NCBI GenBank assembly: GCA_009886095.1
Contig: VFJL01000019.1
Coordinates: 1-45,828, forward strand
Length of the DNA: 45,828 bases
Origin: Nitrosomonadales bacterium
GTDB lineage: Bacteria > Pseudomonadota > Gammaproteobacteria > Burkholderiales > Nitrosomonadaceae
Reading direction: 5' to 3'
Shown: piece after piece, positions 1 to 8,202 of the stretch
Layout of the letters: each line of letters opens with the position of its first letter
How positions within the stretch are numbered: the first letter of the stretch is position 1
The notes under the pieces: model-generated
What the model was told of the DNA's origin: nothing
Database searches by the model: none
What the model saw: only the letters and a program-made list of their open reading frames with translations
Position numbers and translations under genes: made by a program

Positions 1-150
1 CGAACAGGGCGCCTGCGAATTGAACAATCCCGCTCTGCTGCCGGGCCGTTCAGGCTTTCTCCTCGGCAGCTGCCGATACGTCGTGGTACCAATTCATTGC
101 ACTTCAAGTTCAATGAATTGACAGACGGTTATCTCAGGTTGCAGTGGTAA
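1..150 (+). pseudogene. C-terminal fragment of a possible IS transposase
   Basis: An open frame enters from the left edge and stops with TAA at 148-150, giving 49 residues rich in Arg, Ser and Leu. No catalytic motif is visible. The only reason to call it a transposase remnant is position: it reads toward, and stops about 160 bp before, a sequence at 251-308 that looks like an insertion-sequence terminus. It could equally be an unrelated open frame. The rest of the gene lies outside the window. Confidence 0.3.
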
Positions 151-250
151 ACGGGAATTGAAGTCACTCGACATCGCATAGAGTGGTTATTCAAATTTCA
201 GATAGTGCCCGCCGCTATGGTTTTTATCGGGCACTGAGTTTACTCAACGC

Positions 251-308
251 AAACTCAAGGGGACATTTCTATTTGGGAGAAAGGGGACATTACTACTTTG
301 CGCTGACA
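251..308. mobile_element. Right terminus of an insertion sequence
   Basis: The stretch holds two copies of GGGGACATT spaced about 25 bp apart and ends in CTACTTTGCGCTGACA (293-308). Ends beginning TGTCA with repeated short motifs just inside are typical of IS families with several transposase-binding sites at each end (IS21-like, or IS1202/ISNCY-like). The same 16-mer occurs in the opposite orientation at 42331-42346. The matching left end would lie outside the window, so family and length cannot be fixed. Confidence 0.45.
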
Positions 309-358
309 TATTCACACTGACCCCTCCTCAGTCTCTCTCTTTTATGTTACAATCACTA

Positions 359-388
359 TTGTCAATAACCATAAGGTGTTGATAGTAA
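359..388 (+). promoter_or_regulatory. Candidate promoter of the tRNA gene
   Basis: TTGTCA at 359-364 and TAGTAA at 383-388 are separated by 18 bp and end 16 bp before the tRNA. The -35 box is close to TTGACA; the -10 box is a weaker match. The position is right for a start at about 395 and a short 5' leader. Confidence 0.35.
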
Positions 389-404
389 GGGTTAAATTAA
401 CCGT

Positions 405-480
405 GGCGAATTAGCTCAGTGGTTAGAGCAGCGGAATCATAATCCGTTGGTCCCCAGTTCGAGTCTGGGATTCGCTACCA
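405..480 (+). tRNA. tRNA with CAU anticodon (Met or Ile2)
   Basis: A full cloverleaf can be drawn over 76 bp. The acceptor arms are GGCGAAT (405-411) and ATTCGCT (470-476), with D-stem GCTC/GAGC, anticodon stem GCGGA/TCCGT and loop ATCATAA, which gives anticodon CAT. The T-arm contains GTTCGAGTC and CCA is encoded at 478-480. The first acceptor pair is G-U, which excludes initiator tRNA by this arm alone only weakly. The short D-loop and the TTGGTC variable region resemble Ile2 (lysidine-modified) as much as elongator Met, so the amino acid is left open. Confidence 0.9.
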
Positions 481-617
481 GCAATCAAACTACTGCCATC
501 CTTGCAGCCTGATACCAATACCAATACCGTTGCTAAGCAACCGAATAATTGACTGTAAAAACGTGCGCTATTTGAGACTGCAAATTCTGCGGTTTCAACG
601 GGAAGAACGTCAGATGG

Positions 618-1080
618 TCAAAAGTTCAGGATTACCAACTTAGAGCATTGCCCACGTTCTTGTTGTCCGCCCACTGCATAACTGATTTGTACCGTCTTCA
701 TCACCAGCCCCTTGAACACCTTGCGCATCTCCGGAATGTCGTTGACAGAAATGATGATCGTGCTTCCTTTGATCGTTCTGGCCAGCTCAGCCATCTGATT
801 GTACTGTTCCAGATCAAAATCTACACCATAGCCTTCTGTGCCCCAATCGGGCGGATCACAATAGAACAAAGTGTGTTCGGTCGTACTTGCGTATGCAGTC
901 CTGCCGTGCCATGTGCTCGATACAGGTTAACCAATTCACCGTTTATATCATTGAGTACCTCAACATGCGTCTGGTCTTTTATAAAGTACAACACTGCAGC
1001 GCCACAGAATGGCTCCACGTAACACTGATGCTCCGGAAACAATGGAATATATGTTTTGCCAGTCGACGTTTGTTTGCATG
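618..1080 (-). pseudogene. Decayed D12-class DNA adenine methyltransferase
   Basis: Pieces of one D12-class (Dam-like) N6-adenine methyltransferase lie in different frames. The N-terminal part (about 1080-1040) reads RRLAKHIFHCF. After a frame change, CYVEPFCGAAVLYF (SAM-binding motif I) and EVLNDINGELVNLYR follow, down to about 890. The last part (618-869) carries the catalytic motif as YCDPPDW, where DPPY is usual, then the C-terminal end. Roughly 100 residues that normally separate these blocks are missing. With at least two frame changes and an internal deletion, the gene cannot encode an active enzyme. It is probably a phage or restriction-modification remnant. Confidence 0.75.
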
Positions 1081-1428
1081 GGTTTATTGTGTGGGATGTG
1101 CGCTCACAGTCTCTTTGTACCTATTTTGAGCTGGCGAGGCAGTAACAACCCCATCCCATCAGATGCAAAGCGCCTGTATAATCCTTGAATCTAAATCCGG
1201 CAATTGATCGCTCGCTTCCTAGTCTAACGCTATGACATATAGTAATTTTTTGCAGTATTTCGCCTTCACCTTTGGGGTGAGTTCGCTACGGGGAAAATCG
1301 CACGATTTTTGCGGCAGGTGGCTGCGTTGCAATTCCCTGGAGTGGAATGACCATTCTGCGTCGTTACACCTTGTTCTGCACATCAAAAACTGCACGCTCT
1401 ATCCCGTCGAACTGCCGGATTTAGTTCA
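1081..1428. other. Intergenic stretch upstream of the ubiH-like gene
   Basis: I see no convincing gene in this stretch. A short perfect hairpin AAAATCG-CA-CGATTTT lies at 1294-1309. The region leads into the flavoprotein gene at 1429 and presumably contains its promoter, but no clear -35/-10 pair stands out. Confidence 0.3.
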
Positions 1429-2598
1429 ATGAAATTTGATATTGTCATTATCGGCGGCGGACTGGTGGGAACGGGCCTGGCGCTCGCTCTCAAAGACAGC
1501 GGCTTGAGAATAGCCCTGGTGGAATCTCGCCCCCCCGCTGCTCTGCCTGCTGACACCAGTTGGGACAGCAGAATTTACGCCATCAGCCCCGGCAGTGCTG
1601 CGTTTCTGCAAACCCTTGGGGTGTGGCAGACACTCGATGCCGCGCGCATAACGCCAGTTTATGAAATGGTAGTGTTCGGGGATGACAGCGCCGCACGGCT
1701 TGATTTTAGCGCCTACGATACCGGCTTGACGGAGCTGGCCTTCATTGCGGAAAATCGCCAGCTTCAGACTGCGGTGTGGAAGGCGCTCAAGCGCCGGAAG
1801 AAGGATATGACGGTTTTCTGTCCCGCACAGTGCACCTCGATAGTATGGAACGAATCTCAGGTCGATTTGCAGCTGGCAGATGGCAGTGTGCTGCAGGCCG
1901 CATTAATCGTTGCTGCGGATGGCCTGAATTCCTGGGTGCGGCAGCAGGCGGGAATCGAAGTCTCGCAACACTCCTATCAACAAATCGGTGTGGTGGCGAA
2001 TTTCAGCACAGAGCAATCCCACCGCAACATTGCTCATCAGTGGTTCCGCCGAGATGGGGTGTTGGCGTTGCTGCCGCTACCGGACAAGCTGGTATCGATG
2101 GTGTGGTCGACAAATGAAGAGCAAGCACGGGCGCTGCTCGATTTGCCGGTAGCAGAATTATGCCGGCAGGTCGCTGAGGCTTCCTGTCATGCGCTGGGTA
2201 AACTGCAACTCGTCACGCCGCCCGCCGCATTTCCACTAAAGTTTGTACACGTGAAGAAACTGGTACAGCCGCGTCTTGCACTTATTGGTGACGCCGCTCA
2301 CGGCATTCATCCTTTGGCTGGGCAAGGTGTGAATCTGGGTTTGCGCGATGCGCGCGCACTGGCTGAAACCCTTATTACACGTGCATCGCAGCCGGATTGC
2401 GGGGATTATTCGCTGCTGCGCCGTTATGAACGGGCACGCAAGGAAGACATCCTGGCAATGGAGCTTGCTACCGACAGCCTGCAAAAATTGTTCAATAATG
2501 CCAACCCGACGCTTGCCCGCCTGCGTAATTTAGGGTTTGGCATCACTAACCGCTTGCCGCTGATAAAGAACCGTCTAATGCAGCATGCGCTGAGTTGA
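1429..2598 (+). CDS. UbiH/UbiF/COQ6-family FAD-dependent hydroxylase
   Basis: The 389-residue product is a class A flavin monooxygenase that hydroxylates the aromatic ring of ubiquinone precursors at the inner face of the membrane. Visible motifs are the N-terminal dinucleotide fold IIGGGLVGTGLALAL (about 7-21), the middle AADGLNSWVR motif (about 163-172) that contacts NAD(P)H and FAD, and the C-terminal IGDAAHGIHPLAGQGVNLG (about 286-304) that binds the FAD ribityl chain. Length is normal for the family. Which ring carbon it modifies (C1, C5 or C6) cannot be read from sequence, so no symbol is given. A terminator separates it from dsbC, a common neighbour in betaproteobacteria. Confidence 0.9.
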   Translation: MKFDIVIIGGGLVGTGLALALKDSGLRIALVESRPPAALPADTSWDSRIYAISPGSAAFLQTLGVWQTLDAARITPVYEMVVFGDDSAARLDFSAYDTGLTELAFIAENRQLQTAVWKALKRRKKDMTVFCPAQCTSIVWNESQVDLQLADGSVLQAALIVAADGLNSWVRQQAGIEVSQHSYQQIGVVANFSTEQSHRNIAHQWFRRDGVLALLPLPDKLVSMVWSTNEEQARALLDLPVAELCRQVAEASCHALGKLQLVTPPAAFPLKFVHVKKLVQPRLALIGDAAHGIHPLAGQGVNLGLRDARALAETLITRASQPDCGDYSLLRRYERARKEDILAMELATDSLQKLFNNANPTLARLRNLGFGITNRLPLIKNRLMQHALS

Positions 2599-2622
2599 GT
2601 TTTTGAGCCGATAGATTCCGCA

Positions 2623-2657
2623 ATCTGGCAGCACGAGAATGCTGCCAGATGTTTTTT
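2623..2657 (+). terminator. Rho-independent terminator after ubiH-like gene
   Basis: A perfect 11-bp stem (ATCTGGCAGCA at 2623-2633 with TGCTGCCAGAT at 2640-2650, loop CGAGAA) is followed by GTTTTTT. It lies 25 bp past the stop of the flavoprotein gene and 18 bp before dsbC, so dsbC probably relies partly on readthrough or its own promoter. Confidence 0.85.
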
Positions 2658-2674
2658 CTTGAACTGGAGCAATT

Positions 2675-3394
2675 ATGGTTATGCGTTTAAGTCTCTTGCT
2701 TCCTTTTTTGCTGTTAGGTCTTTTTTCTGGTGCGGCTGTTGCCAATGAGGCGTCACTGAGAAAAGCTCTCCAGGTACATTTCCCTGGCGACAAGATTGAA
2801 AGCCTGAAAAAAACTTCTTATCTTGGATTATATGAAGTGGTAGTTGGAGGCGGATTATTCTATACCGATGAGAAAGCGAGCTATTTCTTCTCCGGGCATG
2901 TGATTGATCCAAAAACTGGTCAGAGTCTGACTGAAGGGCGCCTGCAACAGATCAAGGATGCACGGCGGGTTAATATTGACTCTCTGCCGCTGGAGCTGGC
3001 AATCAAAGCAGTCAGAGGCAACGGTAAGCGCCGAGTGGTGGTTTTCTCTGACCCGAATTGTTCTTATTGCAAGCGTCTGGAGAATGAACTGACCAAGGTC
3101 ACCGATGTCACTGTCTACACATTGCTTTATCCAGTACTTAACGGTTCAGTAGCAGCAGCTACGACAATATGGTGTTCCGCTGATCGGCTCAAGGCATGGG
3201 ACGATTTTATGCTAAAAGGTATTGCTCCAACTGCAAAGAACTGTGAAACACCGATCGCCACGCTTATTCAGCTAGGTCAGAAACACGGCGTGAGCGGCAC
3301 CCCAACATTAATTTTTTCCGACGGCTCGGTTACGCCGGGAATGATACCTGCTGAAATGATTGAGAAGAAACTGAATGCCGCCTTGGCAAAATGA
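2675..3394 (+). CDS. dsbC: Thiol:disulfide interchange protein DsbC
   Basis: This is a periplasmic disulfide isomerase of 239 residues. A signal peptide (about 1-23, LLLPFLLLGLFSGAAVA) leads to the N-terminal dimerisation domain and then the thioredoxin fold. The active site is FSDPNCSYCKRL, i.e. CSYC where E. coli DsbC has CGYC. The cis-proline loop GVSGTPTLIF (about 208-217) is present. Length matches the family. The start at 2675 has GGAG 7 bp upstream; a second ATG two codons later is possible. A weak CAGTCA/TGACTG hairpin (3397-3414) follows the stop but lacks a T-run. Confidence 0.93.
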   Translation: MVMRLSLLLPFLLLGLFSGAAVANEASLRKALQVHFPGDKIESLKKTSYLGLYEVVVGGGLFYTDEKASYFFSGHVIDPKTGQSLTEGRLQQIKDARRVNIDSLPLELAIKAVRGNGKRRVVVFSDPNCSYCKRLENELTKVTDVTVYTLLYPVLNGSVAAATTIWCSADRLKAWDDFMLKGIAPTAKNCETPIATLIQLGQKHGVSGTPTLIFSDGSVTPGMIPAEMIEKKLNAALAK

Positions 3395-3467
3395 AGCAGT
3401 CAGCAACCTGACTGTGGTATTTGAGTTTATGGACACCTTTTTTATCACAGGCATCACCCGTAGACCG

Positions 3468-3511
3468 TGTCTACATTTTTTGTTCCTGCCTTGCCTGGTT
3501 TCGTTTGGAAT
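3468..3511. repeat. Copy A of a short dispersed repeat
   Basis: GTCTACATTTTTT, then a TTCCTGCCTTGCC block and CGTTTGGAAT, recurs with a few changes and a 4-bp gap at 4961-4998. This copy lies between the 3' ends of dsbC and mltA. Confidence 0.45.
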
Positions 3512-3532
3512 TTCGAATTATTAGATACGCCC

Positions 3533-4717
3533 TTATGGCGTATAACCATTCGGCATTAACACCCACATCCTGCCGCTCTGTTTCATTTTCCCTGCCTGAT
3601 CTCCTGCTTCCGGGCCAAAACCCCAAAAGAAATCGGCACGCACACCGCCTTTAATGGCGCCGCCAGTATCCTGTGCCACCATTAGCCGTTGTAGTTGCCT
3701 GCCGCTATTGGGCCAGGTGGTAGCAAGGAATACCGGTGCACCCTGGGGGATGGCACGAGGATCAACAGCAAGACTTCTGCCCGCAGTTAGAGGCACACCG
3801 AGTGCACCTAATGGCCCCGGCAGATCGGCAGGCAGCTCACGGAAAAAAACATAGCTTGGATTCTGTTGTAGTAATTCGTTCAGCTTATTCAGGTTATTTT
3901 GCCCCCATGCCTTGATCCCCTGCATGGAAGCTTTCTCCAGAGCTAATTCGCCGCGTTCCACCAGCAGCCTGCCGATAGATTTATAGGGGTGGCCGTTTTG
4001 TTCTGCGTAACCAATACGCATGACTCCGCCGCTTTCAAGTTCTACCCGACCCGACCCCTGGATATGCAGGAAGAATAACTCAACTGCATCCTCCACCCAT
4101 ACAAGCTCGCGCCCCTGTAATGCTGCGGTACCTTTGTCTATACCGTTTTCAATTTCGGCACGGCTATAATAAGGCACCACTTTGCGCCCCTGCAAGCGTC
4201 CGCGCAACCGCATATTCTTGAGTTCGGGATAGACTTCGCCCAGGTCGACAATGAGAAGCTCATCGGGCGTGGCATAGAGCGGATAGCGGTAACGCCCGGA
4301 AGACTTTCGGCTGCCTTTCAGCAACGGCTCGTAATAACCAGTGATAAGGCCATCGTTGCCACCGTCGGCGTTCAATACCTGGTGTGGGACAAAACGGCTC
4401 TCGAAGAATTGCCGCAGCGTGACGCTATCCGGTTGTTGTATCGAGACGGCCTGGGTGCAGGTTTCCTGCCAGAGTGGCCGGTTTATTAATACCGTGCAGC
4501 TTCGCAGGAACGCATCCCATGCGGGCATAATGTCATCATCTGTCCAGCCCGTCAGCGCGCTCCAGTCGGCCGCCTTGAGCGTGGCGATGGCGGGTGGCGG
4601 AATCACCGCCAGCGGTGACTTCTCCGGAGTAATAAGGGGGGCAATTGGTGCAGTAGTGCAAGCGTTGAGCAGCAACAACAATAACGTAACGCTAAACAAA
4701 CTTATTTGGTTTTTCAT
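3533..4717 (-). CDS. mltA: Membrane-bound lytic murein transglycosylase A
   Basis: This outer-membrane lipoprotein cleaves peptidoglycan glycan strands to 1,6-anhydro-muropeptides. Its 394 residues begin with a lipoprotein signal ending in LLNAC (Cys about 20). Then come the MltA core (GLITGYYEPLLKGSR, YSRAEIENG, FFLHIQGSGRVEL) and the C-terminal 3D domain (MVAQDTGGAIKGGVRADFFWG), which holds the catalytic Asp. The final segment also fits. Length is normal. The gene is divergent from a small membrane ORF at 4768. Its product feeds the muropeptide recycling in which Mpl (11927-13285) takes part. Confidence 0.95.
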   Translation of the reverse strand: MKNQISLFSVTLLLLLLNACTTAPIAPLITPEKSPLAVIPPPAIATLKAADWSALTGWTDDDIMPAWDAFLRSCTVLINRPLWQETCTQAVSIQQPDSVTLRQFFESRFVPHQVLNADGGNDGLITGYYEPLLKGSRKSSGRYRYPLYATPDELLIVDLGEVYPELKNMRLRGRLQGRKVVPYYSRAEIENGIDKGTAALQGRELVWVEDAVELFFLHIQGSGRVELESGGVMRIGYAEQNGHPYKSIGRLLVERGELALEKASMQGIKAWGQNNLNKLNELLQQNPSYVFFRELPADLPGPLGALGVPLTAGRSLAVDPRAIPQGAPVFLATTWPNSGRQLQRLMVAQDTGGAIKGGVRADFFWGFGPEAGDQAGKMKQSGRMWVLMPNGYTP

Positions 4718-4767
4718 TGGATATTAGTTAAAGTCGCACTTGGCAAATATACAACAACGGTAAGAAT

Positions 4768-4869
4768 ATGTGGATATTACTATTAGAAGCAGGCGCAGTT
4801 CTTGTGATGATATTTATCCTTGTATGGTGGACTAGGCCACGTAAAAAGGACGATGAAAAGAAAGATTAA
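4768..4869 (+). CDS. Small single-pass membrane protein (33 aa)
   Basis: The frame reads MWILLLEAGAVLVMIFILVW and then a basic/acidic tail (WTRPRKKDDEKKD). One hydrophobic helix of about 18 residues is followed by a charged tail, the usual build of bacterial small membrane proteins with the tail in the cytoplasm. The upstream sequence GGTAAGAAT is a weak ribosome-binding site. It is divergent from mltA, so it shares that 50-bp promoter region. No family is recognised. It could be a chance frame, but the clean hydrophobic/charged division argues for a real gene. Confidence 0.45.
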   Translation: MWILLLEAGAVLVMIFILVWWTRPRKKDDEKKD

Positions 4870-4960
4870 AGGGGGGGAGGGTGGCTCTAGAAATCTGAAC
4901 CTCATCGCATACTTTGTTGCACACACAAAATGTTTCCTTACACGTCACCCTCTATGTCAG

Positions 4961-4998
4961 GTCTACATTTTTGTTTCTGCCGTGCCCCGTTTGGAATA
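4961..4998. repeat. Copy B of the short dispersed repeat
   Basis: GTCTACATTTTTG, TTTCTGCCGTGCC and CGTTTGGAAT match copy A at 3468-3511 apart from a few changes and a 4-bp deletion. It lies just past the 3' end of rsmA. Confidence 0.45.
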
Positions 4999-5014
4999 GA
5001 GATACCCTCAAGGG

Positions 5015-5785
5015 CTAAAGCCCGCTCAGGCGATTTGTAATCGCCACAAACTGCGCCACTGACAAGTTCTCTGCCCGCAGTCCGGGATCAATTTCCAGTG
5101 CCACGTAGTCCTCCGATTTGAGATGGTCGTGTAGTGTATTGCGCAGGGTTTTACGGCGCTGCGAGAATGCGGCGGCGACGATCTTGGCAAATAATTTCTC
5201 CTTGCCTGGTTCGATCAGCGCTTGCCTGAGCGGGGATATGCGAATGATGGCGGACTCGACTTTCGGCATAGGGCGAAAGGATTCTGGCGGCACGTTAAAA
5301 AGTTGCTCCATTTCGAAGCGGCATTGCAACATCACGGAAAGCCGTCCGTAATCCGGAGTGGAAGGCGCGGCTACCATACGCTCCACTACTTCTTTCTGTA
5401 GCATGAAATGCATGTCGGTGATATTTGCCGCGAAGCTGCTCAAGTGAAATAGAATTGGGGTGGAAATGTTGTAGGGTAGATTGCCAACCACCCGCAAATT
5501 ATTTCCGAGCGCTGAGAAGTCGAATTCCAGTGCATCGGCCGAGTATATCGTCAGTTGCTCTGCAGGGAATTCCCGCCGCAGGCGTTCGACAATATCGCGG
5601 TCTATTTCTACTACGTGCAGATGGTTGAGCGCTTGCAGTAATGGCCGCGTCAATGCACCCAGCCCTGGGCCGATTTCCACCAACAGATCATCTTTGGCCG
5701 GGCAGATGGCGAAAATAATATCCGCTATGATCCGGGTATCAACCAGAAAATTCTGGCCGAAGCGCTTGCGGGGAATGTGGCGCAT
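5015..5785 (-). CDS. rsmA: 16S rRNA (adenine1518-N6/adenine1519-N6)-dimethyltransferase
   Basis: RsmA (KsgA) dimethylates the two adjacent adenines in helix 45 of 16S rRNA during late assembly of the 30S subunit. The 256-residue product carries FGQNFL near the N terminus, the SAM motif EIGPGLGALT (about 37-46), an acidic ribose-binding residue in VEIDRD, and the catalytic NLPYNIS (about 101-107). Length is normal. It is the last gene of the minus-strand series lptD-surA-pdxA-rsmA, only 3 bp after the pdxA stop, so co-transcription is very likely. This order is widespread in proteobacteria. Confidence 0.96.
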   Translation of the reverse strand: MRHIPRKRFGQNFLVDTRIIADIIFAICPAKDDLLVEIGPGLGALTRPLLQALNHLHVVEIDRDIVERLRREFPAEQLTIYSADALEFDFSALGNNLRVVGNLPYNISTPILFHLSSFAANITDMHFMLQKEVVERMVAAPSTPDYGRLSVMLQCRFEMEQLFNVPPESFRPMPKVESAIIRISPLRQALIEPGKEKLFAKIVAAAFSQRRKTLRNTLHDHLKSEDYVALEIDPGLRAENLSVAQFVAITNRLSGL

Positions 5786-5788
5786 AGC

Positions 5789-6790
5789 TTAAGGTTTTCT
5801 ATTCCTGATCAGCATCACAGCCATTTCGATTGCTGCCAGCAAACTGCCGGGATCGGCACGTCCGGTTGCGGCCAGATTCAGCGCGGTACCATGATCCACT
5901 GAGGTACGGATGAAGGGCAATCCCAGCGTAATGTTGATACCGGTGCCAAAACTGGCATGTTTCAACACTGGCAGTCCTTGGTCATGATACATGGTAAATA
6001 TGCAATCATAATTTTCCAGCTGAGATGGGTTAAACAGAGTATCGGCCGGTAGTGGGCCGATCAGATGCATGTCTTCGGCGCGAAGCTTTTCCAGTACCGG
6101 AATGATGATGTCTATTTCTTCGCGGCCAAGATGGCCGGATTCACCCGCATGGGGGTTTAATCCTGCCACCGCAATGCGCGGCTCGGTAATATCGAAGCGC
6201 GTGCTCAAGTCGTGCCGAATGATGCGGAGTTGCCGTTCCAGGCTTTCGCGTGTAATGGCTGCCGCAACGTCCTTGAGCGGCAAATGGGTGGTGGCGAGTG
6301 TCACACGCATGCCGCCGCCGACCAGCATCATTACTACTTGACTGTTGGTGAGTTGAGACAGGTATTCGGTATGACCGGTGAAGGTAATATTGGCATCGTT
6401 GATGACACCTTTATGTACGGGTGCAGTTACCATTGCAGCAAATTCGCCACTGCCGCAGCCCGCAACGGCTCGCTCCAAGGTCGTTAGTACATAACGGGCA
6501 TTGGCCGGATCGAGCTTGCCGGGAACGACCTGCTTATTCAGCGGTACATGCAGCACTTGCAGTCGGCCAGTCTTGTGTTCAACTGCGGCATCCGGGAGAT
6601 AGTCCATCAGTTCCAGCGGAAGCTGCAACAAGCGGGCGCGCTCCTGCAGCAACTCACGGCTAGCAATGATCACCAATTTGCATGGCAGATCCCGTTGCGC
6701 GATCTGCACACACAAGTCGGGGCCGATTCCGGCAGGCTCACCAGCGGTGAGAGCAAGAGTTGGGGTGATGGTGAAATTGGGTGGGGTCAC
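5789..6790 (-). CDS. pdxA: 4-hydroxythreonine-4-phosphate dehydrogenase
   Basis: PdxA oxidises 4-phosphohydroxy-L-threonine in the DXP-dependent branch of pyridoxal phosphate synthesis. Seen are LALTAGEPAGIGPD at the N terminus, VTAPVHKGVIN, FTGHTEYL, GLNPHAGESGHLG, TMYHDQGLPVLK and TSVDHGTALNLA, including metal-binding His residues. The open frame extends upstream into surA. The first plausible start outside surA is GTG at 6788-6790 (V-T-P-P-N-F), giving 333 residues, the family norm; TTG at 6800-6802 is an alternative. Neither has a strong ribosome-binding site, which fits translational coupling to surA, whose stop lies 19 bp upstream. Confidence 0.93.
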   Translation of the reverse strand: MTPPNFTITPTLALTAGEPAGIGPDLCVQIAQRDLPCKLVIIASRELLQERARLLQLPLELMDYLPDAAVEHKTGRLQVLHVPLNKQVVPGKLDPANARYVLTTLERAVAGCGSGEFAAMVTAPVHKGVINDANITFTGHTEYLSQLTNSQVVMMLVGGGMRVTLATTHLPLKDVAAAITRESLERQLRIIRHDLSTRFDITEPRIAVAGLNPHAGESGHLGREEIDIIIPVLEKLRAEDMHLIGPLPADTLFNPSQLENYDCIFTMYHDQGLPVLKHASFGTGINITLGLPFIRTSVDHGTALNLAATGRADPGSLLAAIEMAVMLIRNRKP

Positions 6791-6809
6791 GGCCTGCGCC
6801 AAACGAATT

Positions 6810-8129
6810 CTAATGTTCTTCCAGTCGATATTCGACGTAGGCCCGATCACGCAGCCGTTGCAGCCATTCCTGGAAGGCGGCATCAGCTTTGCGTGCATGG
6901 ATTGTCTGGCGCGCTGTTTTTCGTTGCCGATCATTACTTATATCCTGAGTTCGATGCTCGACTACCTGAATCAGGTGCCAGCCGAACGGGGACTGCACTG
7001 GTGCGCTGACTTGTCCAGGTTGCAACGCGCTCATAGCCTGCTCAAATTCTGGCACGGTGTCGCCGGGTGAGACCCAGCCCAGATTGCCGCCCGATGAGGC
7101 GCTGGCGTCCTCAGAGTGGAGCTTTGCCAGTTCCTGGAAATTGGCGCCATTGTCTAAGCGTTCTTTTAGATCAAGAATGCGGCGTTTGGCATCGGTTGTA
7201 GAGGTAAGTTCGTTGGTTTTGATAAGAATGTGGCGGGCGTTGGTCTGAGTTATTATCACGGTGGCTGTTTTTTGTCCGCGTCGATCGAGCAGCTTGAAGA
7301 TATAAAAGCCGTTTGGACTCTGGATTACCGGTGTCAACTCACCCGGTTGCATTGATGCCAGTACTTCGGCAAATTTTGTTGGTAGCTGAGTGCTTGGACG
7401 CCAGTCAAGCACACCGCCTTTCATGGCATCGGCAGCATCAGAGAACTCAGCAGCTATTTGGGCAAACTCTGCCCCATTTTTTAATTTGGCCAAGGCAGCT
7501 TCTGCGCGTCGGTACCTGACTTCTACTTGCGCTGGTTCCGCACGTTCTGGCACTTGTACCAGAATGTGGGCAAGACGGTATTCATTGGTATTGCTGGCGG
7601 AGGCTTCCTGGGCATGCAAGAAATCGTTTACTTCGCTTTCGGTTATAGCGATCCGGTTGTCTACCTCACGCTCTTTCAGCCGCATTAAGATAAGTTCATT
7701 GCGAATTTCGTCACGAAATTTATTAAAATTGACCCCGTCTCGCTCAAGTGCGGCGTAAAGCTCCGGTAAGGACATCTTGTTCTCCTGGGCGATGCGGCGC
7801 AGGGTGTTGTCGAGATCGGTATCACTTACTGTCAAACCGGTTTCCTTCGCAATCTGTAGTTGTAGTCGGTTGACGATAAAGCGCTCTAACAGCTGTTTCT
7901 CCAGAACATCATGCGCAGGTGCCTGCACTCCGCGGCCCTGTAATTGCCTGATGGTGTGCTTAAGCATCTCATCGAGTTCTTTCTGCGTGATGACCTCCTC
8001 GTTCACCACTGCAACGATGCGATCTATCGGTGCAATTCTGCCAATGTGGGCGACCTGTTGCGCAACAGCAATTTCAGCCATTAACATGAGCAGCAAGACA
8101 AAGGGGCGAGAAAAATAACTTATACCCAT
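6810..8129 (-). CDS. surA: Periplasmic chaperone and peptidyl-prolyl isomerase SurA
   Basis: SurA escorts outer-membrane proteins, LptD among them, to the BAM complex. The 439 residues comprise a signal peptide (about 1-23), an N-terminal chaperone domain ([17 protein letters not shown]), a first parvulin domain (about 180-285, from [12 protein letters not shown] to [11 protein letters not shown]) and a second (about 297-400, NARHILIK to [13 protein letters not shown]). A C-terminal helix completes the chaperone domain. It lies immediately downstream of lptD (73 bp) and upstream of pdxA, the classical order. The first parvulin domain is usually the less active one. Confidence 0.95.
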   Translation of the reverse strand: MGISYFSRPFVLLLMLMAEIAVAQQVAHIGRIAPIDRIVAVVNEEVITQKELDEMLKHTIRQLQGRGVQAPAHDVLEKQLLERFIVNRLQLQIAKETGLTVSDTDLDNTLRRIAQENKMSLPELYAALERDGVNFNKFRDEIRNELILMRLKEREVDNRIAITESEVNDFLHAQEASASNTNEYRLAHILVQVPERAEPAQVEVRYRRAEAALAKLKNGAEFAQIAAEFSDAADAMKGGVLDWRPSTQLPTKFAEVLASMQPGELTPVIQSPNGFYIFKLLDRRGQKTATVIITQTNARHILIKTNELTSTTDAKRRILDLKERLDNGANFQELAKLHSEDASASSGGNLGWVSPGDTVPEFEQAMSALQPGQVSAPVQSPFGWHLIQVVEHRTQDISNDRQRKTARQTIHARKADAAFQEWLQRLRDRAYVEYRLEEH

Positions 8130-8202
8130 GGATGAAGGTTTTCAGGGGGTTATAGAGCAATGAAAATAGAATGTAGGCTGCGCGATGTTCGCAAGCTTAT
8201 GC

